A stretch of 64,000 nt of DNA from an uncultured Chitinophagaceae bacterium (GTDB lineage Bacteria > Bacteroidota > Bacteroidia > Chitinophagales > Chitinophagaceae), in the NCBI GenBank assembly GCA_903883945.1, contig CAISCV010000087.1:1-64000 (forward strand). The letters are read 5' to 3'. The translations under genes were made by a program, and so were the position numbers. Below are positions 25,366 through 36,500 of the stretch, one piece after another; positions within the stretch are counted from its first letter, which is position 1, and each line of letters begins with the position of its first letter. The notes under the pieces were generated by a model. The model was not told the origin of the DNA, did no database searches, and saw only the letters and a list, made by a program, of their open reading frames with translations.

Positions 25366-27705
25366 ATGTGGTATCGTTTAGGAGCGTTTGTTTTAAAAAA
25401 TAGAATAGCGTTATTAATTGGTTTATTGATAGCTAATGTATTTGCGATTTATGAGGCATCTCAGGTTAAGATGAGCTATGATTTCTCTCGTGCTGTGCCT
25501 TCTGATAATCCCAAATTAATGGAGTTTCAAGCTTTTAAAGATAAGTTTGGCGAAGATGCTGCTGCGGTTGTGGTTGGCATAGAAAGTAAAGACTTCTTTA
25601 CTCCCAAAGTATTTAATGCGGTAAGTCAGTTGGGTAAGGAGCTAAAGACTGTCCCTAATGTGCAAGATGTATTAAGTGTGCCAGTAACCTTAAATCTCAT
25701 CAATGATACCCTAAATAAGAATTTCAAGTCTAAATCTATCTTCCAATCCAACTATACATCCCAAGCTGTTTTAGATAGTGATAGGAGAACTTTCGAAGGA
25801 TTACCTTTCTATAGAAGCTTGTTGTACAATCCCCAAACTAATAGTTATATCCTAGCAATAACTTTAAATCAGGATACAGTTAATAGTCCTAGGCGTACTT
25901 ATCTAATCAATACCATGCTTGAACCTATAAGGAAGTTCGAGAAAGAAACGGGCATCACTACAAAAATTAGTGGTTTGCCCTACCTACGTGTAGTCATTGG
26001 TGATAAGATAAAAGAAGAAATGAAGTTCTTCCTCATCGGCTCTTTACTCTTATCTGCTTTCACTTTATTCCTCTTCTTCCGAAGTGTAAGTGCTACTATC
26101 ATGAGCCTATTGGTTGTAGGTATGGGTGTTATTTTCAGTGTAGCTACAATGGTTCTCTGTGGCTATAAAATTACCTTGTTAACAGCCCTTATCCCACCAT
26201 TGATAGTGGTGATTGGAATTCCCAACTGTATCTATTTTCTCAATAAATACCACACATCCTATTTAGATACCGGCAATAAGGAAGAAGCCCTCAAAACAAT
26301 GGTAGGGCGTATGGGTATTGTTACGCTGTTCTGTAACATAGCTGCTGCCATTGGGTTTGCGGTGTTCTCCTTTACGAGTAGTGCTTTGCTGCAAGAGTTC
26401 GGAGTGGTTAGTGGAATCAATATCATGCTGCTGTTTGTTATCTCCCTCATCTTTATTCCATCTGTGCTGAGCTATTTGCCTGCGCCAGAAGCAAAGCACG
26501 TCCGCTACCTGAACAACAAATTCCTTGAAGATATTTTAGTTAAGATAGATTATTGGGTCTTCAATCATTCACGTTGGGTTTATGCCGTAACAGCGGCTAT
26601 TACTGTCTTTGCCATAGTAGGACTTTTCAGACTTAAAAGTGAAGGATTTGTGGTAGATGATATGCCAAAGACCGATAAATTGTATATAGACCTCAAATGG
26701 TTCGAAACCAACTTTAAGGGTGTTATGCCTTTGGAGATTATGGTAGATACAAAAAAGAAAAAAGGACTGATTCGAAGTACCCGCCCATTGGCTAAGATAG
26801 ATGAATTTTCCGAATATATTGCCGGCAAGCCCGAAGCCGGTCGCCCATTAAGTTTGGTTGAAGGACTAAAGTTTGCCAAACAAGCCTATTTCGATGGGGA
26901 TAGTATGAGCTATAATGTTCCTGCGGATGTAGATATGGCTTTCCTTGGTGCTTATCTGGCTCCCAAACAAGATAGTAGTGCAAAGCTTACCACCAAAAGT
27001 AATGCTGCCCTCAAACTGATGAGTAGGTTTGTAGATAGCAACAAACAAGTAGCTAGGATCAGTGTAAATATGAAAGACATTGGCAGTTATGAATTGCCTG
27101 TGTTCTTGAAGGATTTAGAGAACAAAAGCAACCAGATATTTGATACAACAGCTTATAAAGTAACCTTTACGGGTAGTAGCGTTACCTTTTTGGAAGGGTC
27201 TTCTTTCATTATCAAAGGCTTGCGAGATAGTATTTGTTGGGCATTTCTACTTATTACCCTCTGTATGCTCTATCTGTTCAAATCTTTCAAAATACTAATT
27301 TGCTCACTCATTCCCAACATCATTCCGTTAGTAATTACGGCAGGTGTAATGGGGTGGGCAGGTATAACACTCAAGCCATCAACGGTATTAGTTTTTAGTG
27401 TAGCACTTGGCATTGCCATAGATGTCACCATAAGATTTCTCATCAATTACAAGCAAGAACTACCCTATTATAAAGGAAAAGTAACACCTACGCTCGAGCA
27501 AACGATTCGTCATACAGGCATCAGTATCATCTATACCTCTCTGGTCTTAATAGCAGGTTTCATTATCTTTTGTTTTAGTAGTTTCGGGGGTACCACCTCT
27601 CTCGGATGGCTCACCTCTCTTACCTTGGTCGTAGGTACATTGACTAACTTAATTTTATTGCCTGTATTGATATTAGGGACTTCTAAGAAAGAGGATAAGG
27701 TATAG
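25366..27705 (+). CDS. MMPL/RND-superfamily exporter
   Basis: The 779-residue protein has the two-fold RND/MMPL layout: an N-terminal membrane helix, a large periplasmic loop (about 35-210), a five- to six-helix bundle (about 215-375), a second helix (about 400), a second loop (about 425-620) and a second bundle (about 625-765). Both halves carry conserved helices such as ALIPPLIVVIGIPNCIYFLN and STVLVFSVALGIAIDVTIRF. It is half the number of residues expected of AcrB and resembles MmpL/HpnN-like lipid or hydrophobe exporters. The substrate is unknown. Confidence 0.88.
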   Translation: MWYRLGAFVLKNRIALLIGLLIANVFAIYEASQVKMSYDFSRAVPSDNPKLMEFQAFKDKFGEDAAAVVVGIESKDFFTPKVFNAVSQLGKELKTVPNVQDVLSVPVTLNLINDTLNKNFKSKSIFQSNYTSQAVLDSDRRTFEGLPFYRSLLYNPQTNSYILAITLNQDTVNSPRRTYLINTMLEPIRKFEKETGITTKISGLPYLRVVIGDKIKEEMKFFLIGSLLLSAFTLFLFFRSVSATIMSLLVVGMGVIFSVATMVLCGYKITLLTALIPPLIVVIGIPNCIYFLNKYHTSYLDTGNKEEALKTMVGRMGIVTLFCNIAAAIGFAVFSFTSSALLQEFGVVSGINIMLLFVISLIFIPSVLSYLPAPEAKHVRYLNNKFLEDILVKIDYWVFNHSRWVYAVTAAITVFAIVGLFRLKSEGFVVDDMPKTDKLYIDLKWFETNFKGVMPLEIMVDTKKKKGLIRSTRPLAKIDEFSEYIAGKPEAGRPLSLVEGLKFAKQAYFDGDSMSYNVPADVDMAFLGAYLAPKQDSSAKLTTKSNAALKLMSRFVDSNKQVARISVNMKDIGSYELPVFLKDLENKSNQIFDTTAYKVTFTGSSVTFLEGSSFIIKGLRDSICWAFLLITLCMLYLFKSFKILICSLIPNIIPLVITAGVMGWAGITLKPSTVLVFSVALGIAIDVTIRFLINYKQELPYYKGKVTPTLEQTIRHTGISIIYTSLVLIAGFIIFCFSSFGGTTSLGWLTSLTLVVGTLTNLILLPVLILGTSKKEDKV

Positions 27706-27782
27706 TTGTAAGTTAAAAGTTATAAGTTATTTGTGTGAAGTGTAGTATTTTACAATATTAACTAATAGCTTTTTGGGCTTGC

Positions 27783-27923
27783 CTAGTCAGCCCACTTCAA
27801 ATTAGTTACAATCTTCGCTGCTATCGCACGCTTTTCAGGTGTGGCTTCGATACAGTAAAACCCTACTGAAAAATACGCATCTTGTGTATTGAACCCAAAT
27901 ATGTTGCAGGTGTGTAGTAATAG
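27783..27923 (-). pseudogene. Short C-terminal gene remnant
   Basis: A minus-strand frame with no start ends at TAG (27783-27785) and encodes protein-like sequence (DAYFSVGFYCIEATPEKRA then IAAKIVTNLKWAD). Upstream it is cut off by a stop at about 27924, next to a tandem repeat array that begins about 35 bp further on. It reads like the last 40-odd residues of a lost gene; family not recognised. Confidence 0.4.
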
Positions 27924-27957
27924 TCAAAATTGCACAGATTACAGGCAGGCAACTAAA

Positions 27958-28290
27958 TAAACCCAATCATAGTAAGGATATAACGTATCGATGGTTAATA
28001 AACCCCATTCGTGTTAAGATAAAGGGTAGCCAACATAATATAAACCCTACCCGACTTACGATGTGGCGTATCAAAGCTACAATAAACCCCACCCAACCTC
28101 GGATAAACCCCACCCAACTGATGACATAGCATATCAAAGGACAGATAAACCCCGTCAGGGTTAAGATGAAGGAAATAAACCCCATCAAACTAAAGATTTA
28201 GCGTATCGAAGGTTAAATAACCCCTATCAAGGGTTAGATAAACCACATCTAAGGCTCAATAAATTCCATCAAGGGTAAGATATACCACTG
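27958..28290. repeat. Array A: degenerate 21-bp-periodic tandem repeats (TAAACCCCA type)
   Basis: TAAACCC-type cores begin at 27958, 27999, 28041, 28083, 28104, 28146, 28176, 28218, 28239 and 28260, with a degenerate copy at 28281. The spacings are 41, 42, 42, 21, 42, 30, 42, 21, 21 and 21. A second unit, GCGTATCRAAGG-like, is at 27984, 28067, 28130 and 28202. The region lies between the converging MMPL and M13 genes. Because the period is a multiple of three, a minus-strand frame of repeated GFI peptides stays open, but it has no other coding evidence. Confidence 0.85.
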
Positions 28291-28311
28291 GTGTTCAACC
28301 ATTTTTTATTC

Positions 28312-30339
28312 CTACCAGATTTTTATTCTTTCACTTTCGGGTTTATACATCTTATCGCCTGGCTTTACATCGAATGCTTTGTAGAAAGGAGTAAAATTAC
28401 TCAATGGTCCCAAGACCCTCCAGTTTTCTGGTGAGTGTGGATTGGTGAGAACCAACTGTCTCAGGCTTTCATCTTTTTGTTTGGCGCGCCATACTTGCGC
28501 AAATGAAATAAAAAAGCGTTGATCAGGCGTAAAGCCATCAATCTTTGTATTTCCTTTACCTTGCTTGGTCATTTTAAAGGCATCATACGCTATTGCCAAT
28601 CCGCCATTGTCTGCCATATTCTCGCCTGTTGTTAAAGCTCCATTTACATGTAGGGTATCCAATACGGTAAAGGAGTTGTATTGCTCAATTACTTTTTTGC
28701 TTCTTGCTACAAATTGCGCACTGTCATTGGTAGACCACCAATTGCTGAGGTTACCCTCTTTGTCATATTGTGCACCCTGGTCATCAAAACCGTGTGTCAT
28801 TTCATGCCCAATTACCAAACCTATACCACCATAGTTGATGGCATCATCTGCCTTGGGATCGAAGAAAGGAAATTGCAATATTCCAGCAGGAAATACTATT
28901 TCATTAAAAGATGGATTGTAATATGCATTAATGGTTGGAGGCGTCATATCCCATTCTGTTTTATCGACTGGTTTACCCACCTTATTAATAGAACGATTAA
29001 ATTCGAACTGACTACAAGCTTGTAGGTTTTCAAAGTAGGTATTTCTGTTAATGGTTACCTTGCTGTAATCTTTCCATTTTTCGGGATAACCAATCTTCCT
29101 TAAAAAGGCATGCAGTTTGTCTTTTGCTTTCGTTTTGGTGCTGTCGCTCATCCAGTCTACTTTATTAATTCTTGCTTCGAAGGCAATGCTTAGGTTGTTC
29201 ACCAATTCCTTCATACGCAATTTAGCATCTTCGGTAAAATATTGTTTTACGTACAATTGTCCAAGTGCTTCGCCCAGATTAGCGTCGGTAGAACGATACA
29301 TTCTTTCCCATCTTGGCTTAATTTTTTGCTGACCACTTAATGCTTTCTGGTACTCGAAAGAGGTATTTACAAAGTCGCTGCTTAATGCCGAAGATGCTCC
29401 CTTAATGATGGCTGCTTTAAGGTAAACTTTCCAGGTTGCTATTGGAGTAGCTTGCAATAATTCATCAATTTTTTTATAGAATGCAGGTTGATTTACATTC
29501 ACTGAGTCCACTTTTACACCAAGTGTACTCAAAACAGTCAACCAATCAAACGTAGGCATTTGTTTCTGAAGGTCTGCTACAGCCAGTTTGTTATAATTGC
29601 TTTGAGGATCACGTAGTTCTACTTTGGTACGATGACTACCAGCAAGTTGTTTTTCCAATTCATAGATGGCGTCTGTATTCTTTGCGGCAGTAATAGTGTC
29701 ACTTCCTGTAAGAACAAACAATTTTTTAAGTCTCCTTTTATAAGCGGCTTGTATCTTGAGAGTGGCTGCATCTGTCTTAAAATAGTAGTCCCTGTCAGGC
29801 AATCCAATGCCCGATTGATAGAAACCCAAGATGTTCATGCTGCTATTCTTATCGTCAGAACCAACGTAAGGGGCATAGAGAATGTCATTGTTTTTGGTTT
29901 GTTGTTTTGCAATGAAAGCAACTATTCCCTTTACATCTGTAAGGTCATCAATTTCTTTTAAAGTAGGCTTAATGGGGTCGTATCCACGTTTTTCTATAGT
30001 AGCAGAATCCATCCCTGCGGCATAAAAGTCGCCTACTTTTTGTTCGATACTACCAGCCGGTGTGCCACCCTTCGACACATCTACCAATATCCCTTTTACA
30101 TGTTCTTTAGTTACGTTATATACATCCAAAAAAGATCCAATCCTTGTTTCGGTAGGTGGTATAGTAGTGTTTTTTATCCATTTTCCATTTACATACAAAT
30201 AGAAATTATCTCCAGGCTTTACAGAGCTGTCAATATTTGCTTTCTCAATAAAAGCATGCCTCTTTTCTGTTTGTTGACCATAGGCCGATAGTCCTAATGT
30301 TACAAGGATTACAGCTATAAACAAGTGATGTTTCTTCAT
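28312..30339 (-). CDS. M13-family (neprilysin/PepO-like) zinc metallopeptidase
   Basis: The 675-residue protein has a signal peptide (ending AYGQQ), the M13 N-terminal domain (NFYLYVNGKWIKNTTIPP), NAYYNPSFNEIVFPAGIL, the zinc-binding helix VIGHEMTHGFDDQG, the third ligand in GENMADNGGL, and the C-terminal RIKIW that closes the family fold. M13 enzymes are extracytoplasmic oligopeptidases. The gene is monocistronic, ending next to repeat array A. Confidence 0.95.
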   Translation of the reverse strand: MKKHHLFIAVILVTLGLSAYGQQTEKRHAFIEKANIDSSVKPGDNFYLYVNGKWIKNTTIPPTETRIGSFLDVYNVTKEHVKGILVDVSKGGTPAGSIEQKVGDFYAAGMDSATIEKRGYDPIKPTLKEIDDLTDVKGIVAFIAKQQTKNNDILYAPYVGSDDKNSSMNILGFYQSGIGLPDRDYYFKTDAATLKIQAAYKRRLKKLFVLTGSDTITAAKNTDAIYELEKQLAGSHRTKVELRDPQSNYNKLAVADLQKQMPTFDWLTVLSTLGVKVDSVNVNQPAFYKKIDELLQATPIATWKVYLKAAIIKGASSALSSDFVNTSFEYQKALSGQQKIKPRWERMYRSTDANLGEALGQLYVKQYFTEDAKLRMKELVNNLSIAFEARINKVDWMSDSTKTKAKDKLHAFLRKIGYPEKWKDYSKVTINRNTYFENLQACSQFEFNRSINKVGKPVDKTEWDMTPPTINAYYNPSFNEIVFPAGILQFPFFDPKADDAINYGGIGLVIGHEMTHGFDDQGAQYDKEGNLSNWWSTNDSAQFVARSKKVIEQYNSFTVLDTLHVNGALTTGENMADNGGLAIAYDAFKMTKQGKGNTKIDGFTPDQRFFISFAQVWRAKQKDESLRQLVLTNPHSPENWRVLGPLSNFTPFYKAFDVKPGDKMYKPESERIKIW

Positions 30340-30569
30340 AAGTTACTTTTTAGTGACGTAGGTGTGCAATATATCTAGTTTTAAATTACAAAGCAGTTTT
30401 GATTGATTTATTTCATTCGGAAGATATCAATTAGATGCTGTTGGGTTACCAGTTTGTTTGAAATTGAATTCAATCCGAATGTTTTTACACAAACTTCTTA
30501 GTTCTGAATGACAACCAAAGATTTAAAAGTATTTAATTATTTGCTAATTGTACATTTCCCTTTACTTTT

Positions 30570-31955
30570 ATGCTTATGAAAAAGTTAATAGTACTGCTAT
30601 CCGCGCTGCCAGTATTGGGGTTGGCGCAAACAAATGATGATTCTATCTTCATTAAAAAGATTAGTGATGATGTATTACAAAACGGTCGTGCCTACGTGTT
30701 GTTGCACGATCTTACCAAGAGTATTGGGGGCCGGTTGGGAGGTTCGCCCGAATTTGCGAAGGCGATCCAATGGGGGAAAAAAACAATGGGTACGCTAGGC
30801 GCCGATAAGGTTTATTTGCAACCTTGCATGGTGCCTCGGTGGGTGCGGAATGGTAAAACAGACAAGGTAGCGGTAGTTTCTGTAAACAACAAGCCTTTGT
30901 TTAAACCGTTGGATGCACTTGCTTTGGGCAACTCATTGGGAACGCCAACCGAAAAAGGGATCACTGCGGAAGTGTTTGCAATAAACGATTTTGAACAGTT
31001 GGAGAAATATAAGGATCACCTGAAGGGAAAGATTGTTTTTTATAATTATCATTTCAACCCTACCAATATCTCCACCTTCACATCGTATGCAGATGCAGTT
31101 AGGTATAGGGGGGGAGGTGCAAGCAGAGCCGCCAAGTATGGCGCAGTGGGTATGATTGTACGTTCGATGAGTGAGTCTACTGATAATAATCCACATACAG
31201 GAGATATGGAATATAACGACTCTTTTCCTAAAATACCAGCTATGGCTATTGGATTGCAGGATGCAGATAAGTTGTGGAGACTATGTCAGTTGTCTACGTC
31301 TGTGATGTTGAATATTACTACCCATGGTAAAAAACTGCCAGATGCGACCGCAGCAAACGTAATTGCGGAAATAAAGGGAAGTGAATTTGCTGATGAGATT
31401 ATTACTGTTGGCGGTCATTTGGATAGTTGGGATGTGAATGAAGGAGCAACCGATGACGGTGCTGGGGTCGTACATACGATGGAAGTACTTCGAGTATTTA
31501 AAGCATTGGGATATCAACCTAAACGCACGATTCGTTTTGTATTGTTTGCTGATGAAGAAAAGAGTGGGAATGGTGCTCAAAAGTATGCCGATGAAGCAAA
31601 GGCAAAAGGTGAGAAGCATATTTTTGGCTTTGAAAGTGATGCAGGCGGCTTTACTCCTCGTGGATTTAGCTTTAAGGTTCCTCCGGCTGCGTGGAGTAAG
31701 TTAAATGAGTGGAAAGTATTATTTGAACCCTATGGTGGAAGCCGTTTTGTAGTTGGTGGCGGTGGTGCTGATACCGAACCGCTAGCGGAAGCATTCAATA
31801 CACCCGTTGCAGAGTTAAACCCTGATAGTCAGCGATATTTTGATATCCATCATTCTCGTGCAGATGTTTTTGAGAATGTGAATCGTAGGGAATTGTTGTT
31901 GGGTGCAGTAAACATTGCTGCCCTGATTTATTTGGTAGATAAATATGGAATGTAG
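30570..31955 (+). CDS. M28-family metallopeptidase (carboxypeptidase Q-like)
   Basis: The 461-residue protein has a signal peptide (LPVLGLAQ), a PA-like inserted domain (about 120-240) and the M28 zinc site: GGHLDSWDVNEGATDDGAG, the catalytic/bridging Glu pair in FADEEKSGNG, ESDAGGF and the late ligand in DIHHSRADVFENV. It resembles plasma glutamate carboxypeptidase/CPQ. An alternative ATG lies two codons downstream. It is probably a periplasmic aminopeptidase or dipeptidase. Confidence 0.93.
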   Translation: MLMKKLIVLLSALPVLGLAQTNDDSIFIKKISDDVLQNGRAYVLLHDLTKSIGGRLGGSPEFAKAIQWGKKTMGTLGADKVYLQPCMVPRWVRNGKTDKVAVVSVNNKPLFKPLDALALGNSLGTPTEKGITAEVFAINDFEQLEKYKDHLKGKIVFYNYHFNPTNISTFTSYADAVRYRGGGASRAAKYGAVGMIVRSMSESTDNNPHTGDMEYNDSFPKIPAMAIGLQDADKLWRLCQLSTSVMLNITTHGKKLPDATAANVIAEIKGSEFADEIITVGGHLDSWDVNEGATDDGAGVVHTMEVLRVFKALGYQPKRTIRFVLFADEEKSGNGAQKYADEAKAKGEKHIFGFESDAGGFTPRGFSFKVPPAAWSKLNEWKVLFEPYGGSRFVVGGGGADTEPLAEAFNTPVAELNPDSQRYFDIHHSRADVFENVNRRELLLGAVNIAALIYLVDKYGM

Positions 31956-32052
31956 GGAGAGAGTAGATAGTAGCTATGAGTTACTTGTTGTCTCTAATTA
32001 AAATCAATCTATTATCTACTATCTATTATCTGCTAGTACTAACTATAAAATT

Positions 32053-32445
32053 ATGAGTATAAAGAAAATAGGGTTTACAACGCTTGTAATTGTTGTACTT
32101 GTTTTGGCTGTAGTTGTTTATGCACGCTATTACTTTGTATTCGCAGAAGGAACAAAGGCAGGGCAGCTTAATACTTTTCAGCATAAGGGATATGTCTTTA
32201 AAACTTGGGAAGGTATACTCATACAAAGTGGTTTTAAGGCGAATGTACAGAGTAATGAATTCGAGTTCAGTGTACAGAAAGAAGAGGTTGCCAAGCTACT
32301 AGAGGAGAATTCGGGTAAGGAAATGGAACTGCACTACAAGCATTATTTTGGCGTGCTTCCTTGGCGAGGCAATACCGACTATGTAGTGGATAGTGTTTAC
32401 TATATATCCAATGCCAATGTTAAGGGAACTATTAGCCCCAAATAG
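32053..32445 (+). CDS. Conserved single-pass membrane protein
   Basis: The 130-residue protein has an N-terminal membrane anchor (about 5-27) and a small extracytoplasmic beta domain (FAEGTKAGQLNTFQHKGYVF, KTWEGILIQSG, then EMELHYKHYFGVLPWRG). Homologues are common in Bacteroidota. I recall some carrying the misleading label 6-phosphogluconate dehydrogenase, although no such domain is present. Function unknown. The upstream spacer carries the low-complexity hairpin type described in the findings. Confidence 0.75.
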   Translation: MSIKKIGFTTLVIVVLVLAVVVYARYYFVFAEGTKAGQLNTFQHKGYVFKTWEGILIQSGFKANVQSNEFEFSVQKEEVAKLLEENSGKEMELHYKHYFGVLPWRGNTDYVVDSVYYISNANVKGTISPK

Positions 32446-32538
32446 CTAAACGGAGATAAAAACTATTTTTCGAATACGTTAGCAACTTACAATAATCACT
32501 CGGCACTAATATTGTAATGTTGCGCAAAATACTTTTTC

Positions 32539-33138
32539 ATGAAAAGAAACCTTATTATTATTACCCTATTGTTTTGTACTGCATTGAGTTCTTGTATAAA
32601 AACAGAAGTGATACCTACACAATTAAAGATGCAGGTAATTGATGGACAAGGGTATACGGTACCTGGTGCGAGTGTGTATTTGTATGCAACAAATAATGAT
32701 TTTTATAAGGATATAAATGTAGTAGCCAAAGGAACTACCGATGCGAATGGGTACATATACTTTACGAATCTTTCAACACAGGTGGACTATTATTTCTATG
32801 TACAGGATGGGTGTCAGGATAATTTTAATAATGTTAATCATTTGTCTTATACCTTAGAACCCAATACCGTGAATGCGATAGAACCAGTTGTTGTTTCATC
32901 GGTAGGCAACATTGTTGTTCAAAGTAGTTTTTCCTATCCATACAAGATACTTATTGACGGGCAAGTATATCTTGACAATCTTCCTGCAATGAAGTCAGCC
33001 ACTTTTTATGAGATGCCAGCAGGTACGCATACCGTTGAAGTAATACAGTTTAGTGGATATATAGGGTTACCCAATGATGAAATATTTAATAATGTGACTG
33101 TTAAATGTGGTGCCTCCACTATCGTTAGTTTTCCCTAG
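32539..33138 (+). CDS. Lipoprotein with carboxypeptidase-regulatory-like domain
   Basis: The 199-residue protein starts with a lipobox (TALSSCIKTE) and continues with a beta-sandwich domain (VIDGQGYTVPGASVYLY, TTDANGYIYFTNLSTQVDYY) typical of CarboxypepD_reg-like or Cna B-type modules, then a second small beta domain (about 120-199). No catalytic residues are seen. It is probably an outer-membrane lipoprotein. A strong terminator follows. Confidence 0.8.
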   Translation: MKRNLIIITLLFCTALSSCIKTEVIPTQLKMQVIDGQGYTVPGASVYLYATNNDFYKDINVVAKGTTDANGYIYFTNLSTQVDYYFYVQDGCQDNFNNVNHLSYTLEPNTVNAIEPVVVSSVGNIVVQSSFSYPYKILIDGQVYLDNLPAMKSATFYEMPAGTHTVEVIQFSGYIGLPNDEIFNNVTVKCGASTIVSFP

Positions 33139-33215
33139 AGATTATCGAGTTCAAACTTCCTCAAAAGAATAACCTGAATATGGGTCTTGATTCAGGCTAT
33201 TCTTAATATAGCTAG

Positions 33216-33253
33216 AGTGCGACAACTATCAATTGGTAGGGTCGCACTTTTTT
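33216..33253 (+). terminator. Intrinsic terminator after the lipoprotein gene
   Basis: AGTGCGAC (33216-33223) pairs with GTCGCACT (33241-33248), followed by a T-run (TTTTT). The loop CAATTGGTAG-type region can extend the stem partly. The rest of the 33139-33534 gap is AT-rich upstream sequence of the next gene with no other supportable feature. Confidence 0.85.
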
Positions 33254-33534
33254 ATTGCCAAGCTTGTTGGTCATAGACTCCTTATGATGATGTAATTTAT
33301 GAAAATAATATATTAAGAAACAGCATCACTTGGAATAACCACAACAACCCTCACTTTATGTTAATAATATTGGCATATGTTCAAACTAGCATTAATTAGT
33401 CGTATTGTGTAATGTTTTATTCACTATTATTTTGTTATGTAAATAATAATCGCTTTATTGCACTCACTTTGCAAGTAAATTAAGTGCTTGTGTAAGTTTC
33501 AAAAAATTATTATCAGTACTAAAAAACGCAATTT

Positions 33535-36500
33535 ATGTTCAAACATTACAAACAAGCATTAACTGTTCTTTTGTTCCTTGTCACAACGTTTGCCCAGGCG
33601 CAGTCGCCACAAGCTTCTATTCGTTCGAATGGAAATGCAAAAAACAACTTCTTTACAACAGTTAGCCAAGCTGCTCTCCAAGTTAAGACGTTGAAAGCTG
33701 TGCTTCAAACGCCACAAATGATGAAAGCCAAAGAAACTTTAAAGAACTTTAAGCTTTATTCAATTGATGAAAATGCATTGAAGCAATATTTGGCACAAGC
33801 TCCTCTTGAAAACAATATTGGTAAGAATAAGCTCGATTTGCAAGTTCCGATGCCAAATGGAGAAATAGAAACATTTGAAGTTGTAAACTCTCAAGTATTA
33901 TCTCCAGAAATTGCTAAGCAATTTCCTTCTATTAAAACCTATAACGGTACTGGTAAGACCAACAAAGGTTTAATTATTCATTTTACAGTGTCAAATAGCG
34001 GTTTTAATGCAATTGTACTTGGTAGCAAAAATGATTTCTACATCGAAAGGCAAACCGACAACAAGACAAGGGTTGCAAATTATATCAGTTATTATGTAAA
34101 AGACATTGTTACACCTAAAGATTTCAGGAAAACGAATAATTCTTGTGGAGATAAAGGTCACACAATGCTGCATATAGAACCTAGTATGCCTGTGAGGTCA
34201 TTATTAGATTTTCAGCGTTCTTCATCTGGCAAAGGATTATATACGCCTAATTTTGGTGTTTCATTAAGAACATTCAGATTGGCTATGTCTGCTACTGGAG
34301 AGTATACAAATAACTTTCCTGGGGCTACTATTGCCGACAAACAACAAGCGGCTTTTGAATATATCGTTGCAGAAGTAAACAGAATGTGCGCTGTTTATAA
34401 AACTGATTTGGGGGTAACTTTTACGTTGGTAAGTGGTACCAATACAATTTTAACAGATACTAAAACCCTAAGTAATGGCGATCAAAGTGCTTTATTGGCA
34501 CAAAATCAAACACTTTTGGACAATGTGATTGGTTCTGATAAATATGATGTAGGTCATTCGCATACTTTTGATGGGGTAGGTACTTCTGGTGGCGGATTGG
34601 CTGTAAGCCCAGCCATTTGTAATGCGTCCTCAAAAGCGGAAGGGGTGAGTGGAACAGGAGGAGCTCCTTGGGTACAATTGTTTTTTGACCAAACATTCTT
34701 TCATGAAATGGGGCATCAGTTTGGCATGAGCCATTCTTACAACAGCAACATTCCTGTATGTACTACAAGAGAACAAAAAACAGCAGCAGAACCAGGTTCG
34801 GGTGCTACCATTATGAGTTATGGGTTTACTTGTGGGAGTGATGACTATCTTCAAAATTCTACAACTTTCGGTCCTATTCTTCACTTTCACACGCTAAATA
34901 TTGATCAGGCTCTTGCAACCATAAATGCTAATAGCTGTTACGTTTCTACTCCGTCGTCTAACATTGCACCTGTTATTACGGCTGTTACTCAAGGAACAAC
35001 GATTCCAAAATCTACTCCCTTCTCTTTGTCAGCAACAGCTTCAGATGAGAATGGTGATAACCTAACGTATACCTGGGATGGTAAAAATGTTGGGCTAGAA
35101 GCAACACCTGTACCTGGAGATATAGACAATACCGCAATTCCTCCCTACTCCAGAAGTTATGAGGCATCTGCTTCAGGAGATAGGGTTTTCCCTATTTTAA
35201 GTTCCATTTTAGATGGCACTAATCAAGCAAAAGGCGATAAACTTCCCTCCATAAGCACTACCTTAACCTATGGGTTAACAGTAAGAGACAATAATTCGGA
35301 AGTAGGAGCGATTGCTACATCGGATGTGGTTCTTACCGTTGATGGAAACGCTGGGCCATTCCTGATTACCAATGATTTAACGGGCATTCTTCAGCCAAGC
35401 TCAAACCAAACTATCACCTGGAATGTAAATAACACAGATGGTAGTAATGGAAGTACAGTGAATGTTCCTAATGTAAAAATTTCCTTATCCACTGATGGTG
35501 GGCAAACCTTTGGTACCGTATTGTTAGAGTCTACTCCCAATAATGGTTCCGCAAGTGTAACCCTACCCAACCTTACTACGAATTCGGCTAGAATAAAAGT
35601 AGAAGCTATTGGAAATATTTTCTTTGATATTTCTAATTCCGATTTCACGATAAGTTCAACTGCAACTGCTGTCAATACCTGGACGGGTGTTACCTCGTCT
35701 GACTGGACCGATGTTAGCAACTGGTCAAACAATGTAGTTCCAACTGCTACCGATGATGTAGTTATACCAGGTGGTAAAAATCCACCTGCTATTGCAGGAA
35801 CCCAAGCGGTGAAAAACATTACGATAAACAGTGGTGCAACTGTTACCCTAACAGGTGTTTTACAAGTAAATGGTAATATTCAAAATGATGGTGTTGTAAG
35901 CGATGCCGGAACCGTGGATGTAGTTGGTACAACAGCAGCAACAATTAGTGGAACAGGTACGGTAAATAATCTTACCCTAGATAATACTGGGGGTACAAGT
36001 ATTGCCCCAGAGATTACCAATAAATTATCTGTTACTGGTTTACTAACTGTAAATGCAGCCCTTCAAACCAACGATCACCTGGTTATAGTTAGCACTGCAA
36101 CCCAATCTGGGATGATTAAAGATGAAACAGGTGCGTTAAGCGGAAAAGCGTATATCCAACACTTTACTTCAGGCTCATTTGGTTACCACCATTTTAGTAG
36201 CCCTGTAAGTGATGGTATTGTGAATATGTGGGGCAACGTAGCATTTCCGATGTTTGGCGACGACGGGGTTGTTGCTTTGGGAAGTAACAGAGGTGCTTTG
36301 CAAATATATAATGAAGTAGATAATACCACTTCTGTTTTAGATTCCAGCTATTACAACTACACCGTTTTAACCAATCCGCTTACACCTGCACAAGGCTATA
36401 CGGCTTGGTTAAATAGCTTGCCTACGCTAAATACGTTTGGTACACCAAACAATGGAGGTATTGGTATTAATGTAACACATAGTGCCGGTACAAACGACCC

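Noticed and set aside
27967-28188. Minus-strand frame of repeated GFI-type hydrophobic peptides in array A
   Set aside because: It stays open only because the repeat period is a multiple of three. The repeats vary in sequence, the spacing breaks at 30 bp, and there is no start context.
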